In this document: positions 1 to 7,259 of the stretch, one piece after another
Layout: each line of letters begins with the position of its first letter
How positions within the stretch are numbered: the first letter of the stretch is position 1
Assembly: GCA_964577615.1 (NCBI GenBank)
Contig: CAZNZW010000054.1
Span: 1 to 20,821 of the forward strand
Reading direction: 5' to 3'
Length of the DNA: 20,821 bases
DNA from: QNYZ01 sp964577615
Lineage (GTDB): Bacteria > Desulfobacterota > Desulfobacteria > Desulfobacterales > QNYZ01
Program-made: the position numbers and the translations under genes
The notes under the pieces: generated by a model
Database searches by the model: none
What the model saw: only the letters and a program-made list of their open reading frames with translations
Told to the model about the DNA's origin: nothing

Positions 1-11
1 GAGGTATAATC

Positions 12-1424
12 ATGGCAACGCGAACAACGTACGATTTGATCATTATCGGTTCCGGTCCCGGCGGATACGTCGCCGCTGTTCGGGCGGCCCAGCTGGGCTT
101 AAAAACAGCCTGTGTGGAAAAATCACCGCGTCTGGGAGGCGTCTGCCTGAATGTCGGCTGCATTCCCAGCAAGGCGCTCCTTGATTCCAGCGAATATTAC
201 CATCTGGCCAAAACCCATTTTGCCGACCATGGGATCAAAACCGGAAAAATCTCCCTGGACATGAAAAAAGTCATGAACAGAAAAGAGACCGTTGTCAAAG
301 AGCTGACGGATAATGTCCGTAAACTGCTCAGCGGCAACGGTATCGATATTATCCAGGGAACGGCCAGCCTGGTGGACAAAAATCAGGTAAAAATCACCGG
401 CCGCGGTAAAAAACCGAAAATACTTGAAGGAAAGCATATTCTGCTGGCAACCGGCAGCACGCCCATCGAGGTGCCTGGTCTAAAATTTGACGGAAACCGG
501 ATTGTCGACTCGACCGATGCGCTAAATTTCACGTCTGTTCCCAGACATCTGGGCATTGTCGGAGCCGGATATATCGGCCTGGAGCTGGGATCGGTCTGGC
601 GGCGATACGGGGCCAAAGTGACCGTGATCGAAATGCTGCCGAAAATTGCCACCACTTTAGATGGACAGGTCGCCCGTACTCTGGATCGAACGCTGCGCAA
701 ACAGGGGTTCGAATTCCGGTTAAATACCAAGGTCGACCATGCCAAAGTGGTTAAAAACAAGGTTCAACTGGCCCTTTCATCCAAGGGAAAATCCACCCGG
801 TTAACCGTTGACCGCCTCCTGGTATCCGTGGGCCGACGGCCTCAGACCGCCGGGCTCGGCCTGGAAAACGCCGGCGTGGTAACAGATGAAAAGACCGGCC
901 AGATCATGGTTGACGCCACCTGTTGCACCAATATCCCCGGCATCTATGCCATCGGCGACCTGACACCGGGACCGATGCTGGCCCATAAAGCTTCGGCCGA
1001 AGGAATCGCGGCCGTGGAATGCATGGCCGGGCAGGCCGGGCAGGTCAATTACGATGCCATCCCCTCGGTGGTCTACACCTGGCCGGAGGTTGCCAGTGTC
1101 GGGTTAACCGAAGAAGCGGTCAAGAAAAGAGAGATCCCCTATTGTGTGGGCTCATATCCGTTTTCAGGGACCGGGCGCGCCCGGTGCATGGGCGAAACCG
1201 ACGGGTTTGTTAAATTGATCGCCCATGGCAAAACCGACCGGATCCTGGGCGTTCACATCATCGGCCCCCGGGCGGCGGACATGATTGCCGAGTGCGTCCT
1301 GGCGCTGGAGTTCGGGGCCAGTTCCGAAGATATCGCCCGGACCATCCACGGGCATCCGACCTTTTCCGAAGCACTCATGGAAGCGGCCATGGCCGTTCGC
1401 AAGTGTTCCATTTATGCATCATAA
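12..1424 (+). CDS. lpdA: Dihydrolipoyl dehydrogenase (E3)
   Basis: FAD-dependent enzyme that reoxidises the dihydrolipoyl group of 2-oxo-acid dehydrogenase complexes or of glycine-cleavage H protein, passing electrons to NAD+. Seen in the 470-residue protein: an N-terminal FAD-binding GSGPGG motif (residues 13-18), the redox-active disulfide in GGVCLNVGCIPSK (C45, C50), a second nucleotide-binding motif GAGYIGLELG in the middle, and the C-terminal HPTFSE motif whose His448 and Glu453 form the catalytic dyad at the dimer interface. The length is normal for the family. GAGGT lies 6 nt before the ATG and supports this start. The window starts too close upstream to show whether the partner is a dehydrogenase complex or the glycine cleavage system. 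The fhs gene downstream makes glycine/one-carbon metabolism plausible, but this is inference. Confidence 0.96.
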   Translation: MATRTTYDLIIIGSGPGGYVAAVRAAQLGLKTACVEKSPRLGGVCLNVGCIPSKALLDSSEYYHLAKTHFADHGIKTGKISLDMKKVMNRKETVVKELTDNVRKLLSGNGIDIIQGTASLVDKNQVKITGRGKKPKILEGKHILLATGSTPIEVPGLKFDGNRIVDSTDALNFTSVPRHLGIVGAGYIGLELGSVWRRYGAKVTVIEMLPKIATTLDGQVARTLDRTLRKQGFEFRLNTKVDHAKVVKNKVQLALSSKGKSTRLTVDRLLVSVGRRPQTAGLGLENAGVVTDEKTGQIMVDATCCTNIPGIYAIGDLTPGPMLAHKASAEGIAAVECMAGQAGQVNYDAIPSVVYTWPEVASVGLTEEAVKKREIPYCVGSYPFSGTGRARCMGETDGFVKLIAHGKTDRILGVHIIGPRAADMIAECVLALEFGASSEDIARTIHGHPTFSEALMEAAMAVRKCSIYAS

Positions 1425-1451
1425 TCGACAACCGTAACGAAAAGAGAATTC

Positions 1452-1988
1452 ATGGAAGTTAAAGTCAACGATAAAAAACTGCTCCACAAAGGCCGTGTAT
1501 TTGAACTTTATTCGGAAAATCTCACCACCGACCAGGGCAAGACCTTCAGCGTTGAAGTGATCCGTCATCCCGGGGCGGCAGCCATTGTGCCCATCGACGC
1601 CGACGGCACCGTTCTGCTGCTCAGTCAGTACCGGCATGCCGTGGGCGGTCGAATCTGGGAAATTCCGGCCGGCACCCTGGACCCTGGCGAAACGCCCGAG
1701 GTGTGCGCCCGCCGGGAACTGGTGGAAGAGACCGGGTTCAGCGCCGATACGTGGCAGAAGCTGGGCGAGATCACACCGGTGCCGGGATATTCGGATGAAC
1801 GGATTCATCTGTATCTGGCCACCGATCTGGATACCGCCGAGCAGTCCCTGGACGAAAACGAAATTCTCGACGTTCACCGGCTGCCATTCAGTGAGGCGCT
1901 CGACAGGGTCCACACCGGCCGGATCCAGGATGCCAAGTCGATCTGCGGGCTGCTGCTGGCCGACCGGGTCAGGCGGCTGGCCGGATAG
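1452..1988 (+). CDS. Nudix hydrolase, ADP-ribose pyrophosphatase type
   Basis: Probable Mg2+-dependent hydrolase of ADP-ribose or related nucleoside diphosphate sugars, acting in the cytoplasm. The 178-residue protein has a complete Nudix box from G74 to F96, with the GETPE, RELVEET and final G-F elements matching GX5EX7REUXEEXGU. Just before it is WEIPAGTLDPGE, and after it PGYSDERIHLYLA, both typical of the NudF/ADP-ribose pyrophosphatase subfamily rather than MutT. The gene begins 27 nt after lpdA on the same strand, preceded by the purine stretch AAAAGAGAA, so it is probably co-transcribed. Exact substrate cannot be read from the sequence. GDP-mannose or other NDP-sugars are alternatives. 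Confidence 0.92.
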   Translation: MEVKVNDKKLLHKGRVFELYSENLTTDQGKTFSVEVIRHPGAAAIVPIDADGTVLLLSQYRHAVGGRIWEIPAGTLDPGETPEVCARRELVEETGFSADTWQKLGEITPVPGYSDERIHLYLATDLDTAEQSLDENEILDVHRLPFSEALDRVHTGRIQDAKSICGLLLADRVRRLAG

Positions 1989-2084
1989 TCCCGGCTCCCG
2001 GGATCACCGGTATCACGCGGCCTTCGGTCCGAATCCAATCGGGAAAGCGGTATCAGATTAAAGCTGTGTCTGAATCGATGGGAA

Positions 2085-2522
2085 TCAGGCCGGCGGTTCG
2101 CCGTGTGCGTTGATTTTTTCCGCCACCTGGGCGTTGAACCTGTCGGCAACGATGATAAATCGCTCGTGCACGGCCTTGGAAATCGTATCGGCACCGTCAT
2201 GGGCCGTCAGCGCAAAGGTCAGCCGGCGTCCATCCACGCCGGTCAGCTCCCCGGAAATCGTAACGGTAAAACCGGGCGGTGTGGCCGCCCGATGGTCCAT
2301 CTGCATCCCGGTTCCCACCGTCATCTGCCGGGGCCAGTCGATGTGCGGGTTGATCGCCTGGATGCAGGCAAACTCAAAGAGCCCCACGAGAAACCCCGTG
2401 GCCAGCACTTTCGGCATCAAACGGGCTTCGGGGATATCCGGGAAAAGATGGGGCACGGTTTTGTCCTCGGGAACCAGGTATGTCAGTTTGAAGGTCATTC
2501 CGGGCGTCAAGGCATCCGTCAT
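2085..2522 (-). CDS. FlK-like hot-dog acyl-CoA thioesterase
   Basis: Predicted single-domain hot-dog thioesterase of 145 residues, about the size of fluoroacetyl-CoA thioesterase FlK of Streptomyces cattleya. From memory of FlK, the match spans the whole protein: KTVPHLFPDIPEA, VLATGFLVGLFEFAC, DHRAATPPG, RLTFALTAHDGAD, HERFIIV and FNAQV all have counterparts. The FlK triad Thr42/Glu50/His76 corresponds to Thr42, Glu50 and His77 here. FlK's gate residue Phe36 is Met36, so fluoroacetyl-CoA selectivity is not implied. A short or toxic acyl-CoA is a more cautious guess. The frame is open back to 2579, but I chose the ATG at 2522 because a strong AAAGGAGGAG site precedes it by a few bases. It is convergent with the Nudix gene and divergent from the next thioesterase. 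Confidence 0.85.
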   Translation of the reverse strand: MTDALTPGMTFKLTYLVPEDKTVPHLFPDIPEARLMPKVLATGFLVGLFEFACIQAINPHIDWPRQMTVGTGMQMDHRAATPPGFTVTISGELTGVDGRRLTFALTAHDGADTISKAVHERFIIVADRFNAQVAEKINAHGEPPA

Positions 2523-2572
2523 CGGTTCTCCTCCTTTTTTAAAAATACTGCGTGTTTCCCAGTCATCCGGCA

Positions 2573-2587
2573 GTCCCACATGGGGAC
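2573..2587. repeat. Interrupted palindrome between divergent thioesterase genes
   Basis: GTCCC at 2573-2577 and GGGAC at 2583-2587 form a perfect inverted repeat around ACATG. Outer arms CCGGC (2567-2571) and GCCGG (2591-2595) extend it to a ten-pair stem with an uneven bulge. It lies just upstream of the predicted -35 at 2606 and in the upstream or leader region of the leftward gene. This fits an operator or a leader hairpin. No regulator is encoded nearby. Confidence 0.45.
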
Positions 2588-2605
2588 GTCGCCGGCAGAC
2601 AATAC

Positions 2606-2634
2606 TTGAAAATCGACCGGCATCAGTTTATATA
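2606..2634 (+). promoter_or_regulatory. Predicted sigma70-type promoter for the rightward thioesterase
   Basis: TTGAAA at 2606-2611, a 17-base spacer, then TATATA at 2629-2634. This gives a predicted start near 2641 and a leader of about 45 nt before the ATG at 2686. It is the clearest -35/-10 pair in the gap between the two thioesterase genes. Confidence 0.5.
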
Positions 2635-2685
2635 CCCGGGGCACTACGCGCAACGGTTTATTTCACTTCCCAACAAGGATGGCCC

Positions 2686-3180
2686 ATGACTTTACCGATT
2701 ATCCAGGATATTTACCCTGAAGATATTGCCGTCTGCTACGGCTGCGGCCGCAACAACCCGGAAGGCTGGCACATCCGCTCCCGCTGGGACGGCACGGAAG
2801 GCACCCTGCGGTTTACGCCCGACGCGCACCACACCGCTTATCCGGGCATCGTGTATGGCGGCCTGATTGCCGGGTTGATCGACTGCCACAGCGTTGGAAC
2901 GGCGGTGGCGGCCATGTACCAGGCCGAAGAACGGCCGCTGGACTCGGACCCGCCGATTCTCTGCGTCACGGGCAATCTGAACGTCCGTTATCTCAAGCCG
3001 ACGCCCCTGGGGCACGAGCTGTTTCTGCGGGCCAGAATCAAAACGCTGACCGATAAAAAAGGCATCGTGGCATGTTCGCTGTATGCCGACTCGGAAGAAT
3101 GCGTACAGGCCGAAGTGGTGGCGATCCGGGTGCCGCCGGACCGGTTACAGGCTGCAGCGAACGGCGCCGTCAGCGTATAG
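2686..3180 (+). CDS. PaaI/YiiD-type hot-dog thioesterase family protein
   Basis: Predicted acyl-CoA thioesterase of 164 residues. The N-terminal CYGCGRNNPEGW (17-28) is the conserved opening of the PaaI/THEM4-like hot-dog group. It is followed by the hot-dog helix region HTAYPGIVYGGLIAGLID (49-66), where Asp66 is the likely catalytic acid, and by LNVRYLKPTPLG. An AAGGA sequence 6 nt before the ATG supports the start at 2686. The upstream frame is open much further left, but that part overlaps the opposite-strand thioesterase and has no family similarity. It is monocistronic, followed by a strong terminator. The substrate is unknown. It may act on related acyl-CoAs with its divergent neighbour. 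Confidence 0.85.
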   Translation: MTLPIIQDIYPEDIAVCYGCGRNNPEGWHIRSRWDGTEGTLRFTPDAHHTAYPGIVYGGLIAGLIDCHSVGTAVAAMYQAEERPLDSDPPILCVTGNLNVRYLKPTPLGHELFLRARIKTLTDKKGIVACSLYADSEECVQAEVVAIRVPPDRLQAAANGAVSV

Positions 3181-3270
3181 ATCCACCTGTTCAAACTGCA
3201 ACCGTTCAGATACGACGCCGTTCTCGCTGTTCACGATTTGCCGCCCGGCCCGGCGCATAATAACAAAAAA

Positions 3271-3297
3271 GGCCCCGCCAACCGGCAGGGCCTTTTT
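3271..3297. terminator. Bidirectional rho-independent terminator
   Basis: GGCCCcGCC (3271-3279) pairs with GGCaGGGCC (3284-3292) around the loop AACC. It is flanked by six A's on the left (3265-3270) and five T's on the right (3293-3297). It therefore works as a U-tailed hairpin in both directions, ending the rightward thioesterase transcript and the leftward fhs transcript, whose stop codon is at 3318. Confidence 0.9.
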
Positions 3298-3317
3298 CAC
3301 GTCTTGTTTCAGGTCGA

Positions 3318-5081
3318 TTAGAACAATCCGGATACTTTTCCGGTATCAACATCGACATCCACCCGCCGGAAGGCCGGATTGGAACCCGTACCCGGCATCA
3401 GGCTGATGGTACCGGCACACGGGCAGAGAAACTTGGCGCCGGAGTAGATCAGCACGTCACGGATCGGCAGGGTCCAGCCCTTGGGCACACCCTTCAGCGT
3501 CGGATCATGAGACAGGCTCAAATGGGTTTTAACCATCATGGTTGCGTAATCGTTGTACTTGGGATCATTCTCGAGCATCTTGGCCTTGGATTCCGCTTCG
3601 GGAGACCAGGACACGCCATCGGCGCCGTAGACTTCCTTGGCAATGGTTTCCACCCGATCCCGCAACTTCATTTCCAGCGGATAGAGGAATTTGAAATCAT
3701 TTTCCTCATCGCAGGCATCGATAACGGCATCGGCAAACTCCAGGGCGCCTTCGCCACCCTTTTCCCAATGTTTGGACTCGGCACAGCGGGCACCGGCCGC
3801 TTCGGCGATCTTCCGCACCACGGCGCATTCGGCATCCGTATCCGTGTAGAACCGGTTGATGCAGACCACCGGGTTGATACCGGCTTTGCGGATCGTATTG
3901 ATATGGTGAACCATATTTTCACAACCCTTTTCCACCAGTTCCAGGTTTTCCTTGGTGTACACATCGTCCAGGGCCAGACCCGGGACCACCTTGGGGCCGC
4001 CGCCGTGCATTTTAAGCGCGCGGATGGTCGTCGTCAGGACAGATACGTGGGGTTTCAAACCGCTGAACCGGCTTTTAACGTTCCAGAACTTTTCAAAACC
4101 GATGTCCGCGGCAAACCCACTTTCCGTTACGTGGTAATCGAACAGTTTCAGGCCCACGCGGTCGGCAATGATCGAAGACTGACCGACGGCGATATTGGCA
4201 AACGGTCCCGCATGCACCATGCAGGGATTATACTCGGCCGTGCACATCATGGTGGGGTTGATCGTATTGCGCATGAAAGCGGTCATGGCATTGCCGACTT
4301 CGAGGTCGCCGGTAGTGACCGGGTTGCCGCTCTTGTCAAAGGCCACGGTGATTTCGTTGAGGCGCTTTTTCAGGTCGGCCAGGTCCCGGATGACGGCCAG
4401 AATCGCCATACATTCCGAGCCCACGGCAATACCGAATTTAGACTGCATGGTAAAGCCGTCATACCGCCCGCCAATGCCGATGATGATGTTTCGAAGGGAC
4501 TGGGCACAGAAGTCCATGATCCAGCCCAGTTCAACGCGGGTGGGATCGATGCTGAGGCGGGGCATGCCGGTCAGGCGCTGGAGCTGCTCGTCGTTGTAAT
4601 TTCGCTCATGCTGCATGCGCGAGGTCATGGCAACCATGGCCAGATTATGGGCGTTCATGATGTCGTTGATATCGCCGGTCAGGCCCAGGGAAAATTCAGT
4701 CATGGGAATCAGCAGGGAATTGCCGCCGCCGGCCGCCGTTCCCTTTACGTTCATCGTCGGGCCGCCGGAAGGCTGCCGCAGCGCGCCGCCGACACTTTTC
4801 CCCCGTTTACCCAGGCCTTCCATCAGGCCGCAGGAGGTGGTGCTTTTCCCTTCGCCCAGCGGCGTCGGGGTAATGGCGGTCACTTCAATATATTTCCCGT
4901 CCGGTTTATCCTTGAGCCGGTCAATGATTTTGAGAAAATCAAGCTTTGCCAGTCGCCCCATGGGCAGCACTTCGTCCTTCTGCAAGCCAAGTTTGTCCCG
5001 CCATTCGTCCGGCGTCGGCATGTTTTTCTCGGCTGCTTCGGAAATCTGCCAGTCGGCCATGTCAACTGCATTGTACGCCAT
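3318..5081 (-). CDS. fhs: Formate-tetrahydrofolate ligase
   Basis: ATP-dependent joining of formate to tetrahydrofolate to give 10-formyl-THF, the entry step of the methyl branch of the Wood-Ljungdahl pathway, or run in reverse during acetyl-CoA oxidation. The 587-residue protein has the P-loop TPTPLGEGKST (71-81), then LRQPSGGPTMNVKGTAAGGG, PMTEFSLGLTGDIND, HAGPFANIAVGQSSIIAD, ALKMHGGGP and the C-terminal SGLF. It is about 30 residues longer than the Moorella-type enzyme. The P-loop, LRQPS, MHGGGP, KTHLSLSH and KGVP elements, and the terminus, resemble the synthetase domain of eukaryotic MTHFD1 more than clostridial enzymes. The start is fixed by AGGAGG 9 nt before the ATG. It lies downstream of the ABC genes on the same strand but probably has its own promoter. 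Confidence 0.96.
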   Translation of the reverse strand: MAYNAVDMADWQISEAAEKNMPTPDEWRDKLGLQKDEVLPMGRLAKLDFLKIIDRLKDKPDGKYIEVTAITPTPLGEGKSTTSCGLMEGLGKRGKSVGGALRQPSGGPTMNVKGTAAGGGNSLLIPMTEFSLGLTGDINDIMNAHNLAMVAMTSRMQHERNYNDEQLQRLTGMPRLSIDPTRVELGWIMDFCAQSLRNIIIGIGGRYDGFTMQSKFGIAVGSECMAILAVIRDLADLKKRLNEITVAFDKSGNPVTTGDLEVGNAMTAFMRNTINPTMMCTAEYNPCMVHAGPFANIAVGQSSIIADRVGLKLFDYHVTESGFAADIGFEKFWNVKSRFSGLKPHVSVLTTTIRALKMHGGGPKVVPGLALDDVYTKENLELVEKGCENMVHHINTIRKAGINPVVCINRFYTDTDAECAVVRKIAEAAGARCAESKHWEKGGEGALEFADAVIDACDEENDFKFLYPLEMKLRDRVETIAKEVYGADGVSWSPEAESKAKMLENDPKYNDYATMMVKTHLSLSHDPTLKGVPKGWTLPIRDVLIYSGAKFLCPCAGTISLMPGTGSNPAFRRVDVDVDTGKVSGLF

Positions 5082-5131
5082 TGTCTGTTTCCTCCTCTTT
5101 TACTGATGGTTAGAATGGGTTATTGCACAAT

Positions 5132-5151
5132 CCCGCTGCTACCCGCTGCTA
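5132..5151. repeat. Two tandem 10-bp repeats in the fhs leader
   Basis: CCCGCTGCTA occurs twice head to tail (5132-5141 and 5142-5151), about 50 bp upstream of the fhs start codon. The period is close to one helical turn, which could suit a bound regulator. It may equally be a chance duplication. Confidence 0.4.
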
Positions 5152-5241
5152 TTGGATCAAATCCGGCTGTCAAACCGTCGCCAGCCGGTGAAATATTGCC
5201 AGGTAACGCCGCCTGCTTACCACCATGGGCACAAGAGATTT

Positions 5242-5270
5242 TATATATCAGCCGCCTTGTTTATTGGCAA
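5242..5270 (-). promoter_or_regulatory. Predicted promoter for fhs
   Basis: Read on the minus strand: TTGCCA (5270-5265), a 17-base spacer, then TATATA (5247-5242). It begins just after the stop codon of the upstream ABC gene and predicts an untranslated leader of about 150 nt before fhs. Five of six -35 bases match consensus. The -10 match is weaker. Confidence 0.42.
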
Positions 5271-5279
5271 GGAAAAAAA

Positions 5280-7259
5280 TCAATCCTGCAGCCTGCCAAA
5301 TCGGTAATAAACGCCTTTTTTTCTGATCAATTCTTCATGCGTGCCGCTTTCCACCATCCGGCCCCCGATGATCACTACGATCCGATGGGCCTTGCGGGCC
5401 GTTGACAACCGGTGCGCAACGATCAGGGTCGTCCGGTGCCGCATGAGCAGATCCAGCGCCTTCTGAATGTGCTGCTCGGTAAGGGCGTCGATGTACGAAG
5501 TCGCCTCGTCCAGGATCAACAAGTCCGGATTTCTCGCAAACGCCCGGGCAATCGAGATCAGCTGCCGCTGCCCGCTGGAAAGGGCCGCCTTGTCTCCGGT
5601 GAGGGTAAATTCCGGCCCGCCGGGGAGGTGAGCGATAAAATCCGTACAATGGGCCTTTTCGATGACCGCCTGCAAGCCTTCATCAGACAGGGACGGATGG
5701 CCAAAGCGGATATTCTCGGCAATGGTACCGGTGAACAGAAACGGGTCCTGAGTCACCAGGGCCATGCGCTGCCGAAGTGCCGCCGTCGGAACGTCCGGCA
5801 ACCGCCGGCCGTTAATCCGAATCTGCCCTTTCAGCGGATCGTAAAACCGGACCAGCAGGTTGATCAACGACGTTTTCCCTGATCCGGTGGGGCCGATCAC
5901 GGCCACCCGTTCGCCTTCCCGGATGGTCAGGCGGATATCTTCCAGCACCGGGATATCGGGGACATAACCAAACGTGACCCGGTCGAAATCAATGCGCCGG
6001 ATACGATCCAGATCATCCGTTTTACCGGTGGGTTGCGCCATCTGGTCATGATTGTCCAGAATCACAAAAAGCCGTTCAATCGACGAAAGCGCATTTTGCA
6101 GGATATTATATTTTTCGGCAATATCCCGGATCGGCCTGAAAAACATGCGGATATACGAAATATAAGCCACCAGCACGCCCAGACTGATTCGATCCGTCAG
6201 CACCCCGCGACCGCCAGAATAAATGACCACCGCCAGCGCCACCGACCCCAGCATACCGACAAAAGGCATGAAAACGGCAAATATCCGCATCTGCCGCATG
6301 CCGGCCTGATAATATGCGTGATTCAATCGTCTGAAACGGCGTGCGCTGGCCCCTTCCTGCCGAAAAAGCTGAATCACCCGCATCCCGTTAACCGTTTCGC
6401 TCAGGCGGGTGTTGATTTCCGCCACCTTGACCCGCAACGTCCGGTACGCATCCCGGGCCCGGCGCGAAAAGTAAAACGACGCCACGATAACAACCGGGAA
6501 AACGATAAAACAGACCAGCGCCAGCTGCCGGTCAAGGCGGATCAGTATCCCGCAGATACCGGCCAGCAGGAACAGGTCCTTGAAAACAAAAACAATCACC
6601 GCGGTGAACAGTTCGTTGACATTCTGCACGTCGTTGGTTACCCGCGTGACCAGCCGCCCGACAGAATTTTTCGTAAAAAAGGGAACGGACAGGGAGACGA
6701 TATGGGTAAACAGCCGCATGCGCAGGTCGTGCATGACCCGCTGGCCGGCATATTCGAGGATTAACTGATGGGAAAAATTGGCTCCCAGCCCCGCGATGAC
6801 AAGCAACAGAAAAATCAGCGCCAACCGGGCGACACCGGCCAGATCGTGCACTCTGAGGACAGCGATGTCCGCCCGGGGCATGCCGGCCAGATCCCGCCAT
6901 CGAATCATTGTCCGGCGGCCAGCACGCTGGAAACGATTCGGATATCTGGCGACCACGGCCCGTACGGCCGGATCGGTCATATCCACTGCTATCCACCGGG
7001 CGTGGCTGCCGGCTCTCGCTCTCCGCCCCGCCTGTGTATCTGCTGCTGCCGGATGGACAGGAACGATGTAGCGGTCAATGGCCGTTTTGGTGACATACGG
7101 GACGGCCAGCTCGATGCCGGTAACTATCAGCAGAAAAAACACCGCGGCCACCAGATGCCGCAGATAGGGGCGCAAAAACGGATAGATCTGCTTGAGCAAC
7201 CGGGCATCGGTGGTATGGCCGACCTGTTCTTCGGCAAAATAGTCGCGATCAATCCGCAT
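5280..7259 (-). CDS. ABC exporter half-transporter, BmrD/YheH/MdlB type
   Basis: Second subunit of a heterodimeric ABC exporter in the inner membrane, 659 residues, membrane domain fused to an ATPase domain. ATPase motifs: Walker A GPTGSGKT (456-463), Q-loop Gln504, signature LSSGQ (560-564), Walker B LLILDE with catalytic Glu585, and switch His616. LSSGQ in place of LSGGQ is typical of the YheH/BmrD half. Between the first helix (about 35-54) and the second (about 143-161) is an arginine-rich insertion of some 75 residues. This is where BmrD carries its extracellular domain. I chose the ATG at 7259, which overlaps the upstream subunit by 11 nt, over the open frame reaching 7391, whose extra 44 residues are basic shadow sequence of the upstream gene. 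The substrate (drug, lipid or peptide) cannot be told. Confidence 0.93.
   Translation of the reverse strand: MRIDRDYFAEEQVGHTTDARLLKQIYPFLRPYLRHLVAAVFFLLIVTGIELAVPYVTKTAIDRYIVPVHPAAADTQAGRRARAGSHARWIAVDMTDPAVRAVVARYPNRFQRAGRRTMIRWRDLAGMPRADIAVLRVHDLAGVARLALIFLLLVIAGLGANFSHQLILEYAGQRVMHDLRMRLFTHIVSLSVPFFTKNSVGRLVTRVTNDVQNVNELFTAVIVFVFKDLFLLAGICGILIRLDRQLALVCFIVFPVVIVASFYFSRRARDAYRTLRVKVAEINTRLSETVNGMRVIQLFRQEGASARRFRRLNHAYYQAGMRQMRIFAVFMPFVGMLGSVALAVVIYSGGRGVLTDRISLGVLVAYISYIRMFFRPIRDIAEKYNILQNALSSIERLFVILDNHDQMAQPTGKTDDLDRIRRIDFDRVTFGYVPDIPVLEDIRLTIREGERVAVIGPTGSGKTSLINLLVRFYDPLKGQIRINGRRLPDVPTAALRQRMALVTQDPFLFTGTIAENIRFGHPSLSDEGLQAVIEKAHCTDFIAHLPGGPEFTLTGDKAALSSGQRQLISIARAFARNPDLLILDEATSYIDALTEQHIQKALDLLMRHRTTLIVAHRLSTARKAHRIVVIIGGRMVESGTHEELIRKKGVYYRFGRLQD

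Noticed and set aside
5..10. TATAAT just before lpdA as a -10 box
   Set aside because: It sits between the ribosome site GAGGT and the ATG, so a transcript from it would lack the leader. Probably coincidence.
5145..5173. TTGACA (5173-5168, minus strand) as the fhs -35
   Set aside because: A perfect -35, but the hexamer at 16-17 bases spacing is TAGCAG or AGCAGC, a poor -10. The pair at 5270-5242 is better balanced.
5255..5278. CCTTG/CAAGG hairpin next to seven A's, as a terminator for the ABC operon
   Set aside because: The T-run would precede the stem on the minus strand, where the ABC genes are transcribed, and no T-tract follows it on the plus strand. The right arm overlaps the predicted fhs -35.
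3507..5405. A 632-codon open frame on the + strand
   Set aside because: It lies almost entirely antisense to fhs, whose family match is unambiguous, and its translation is rich in His, Gly and Arg with no recognisable motif, as expected of a mirror frame in GC-rich DNA.
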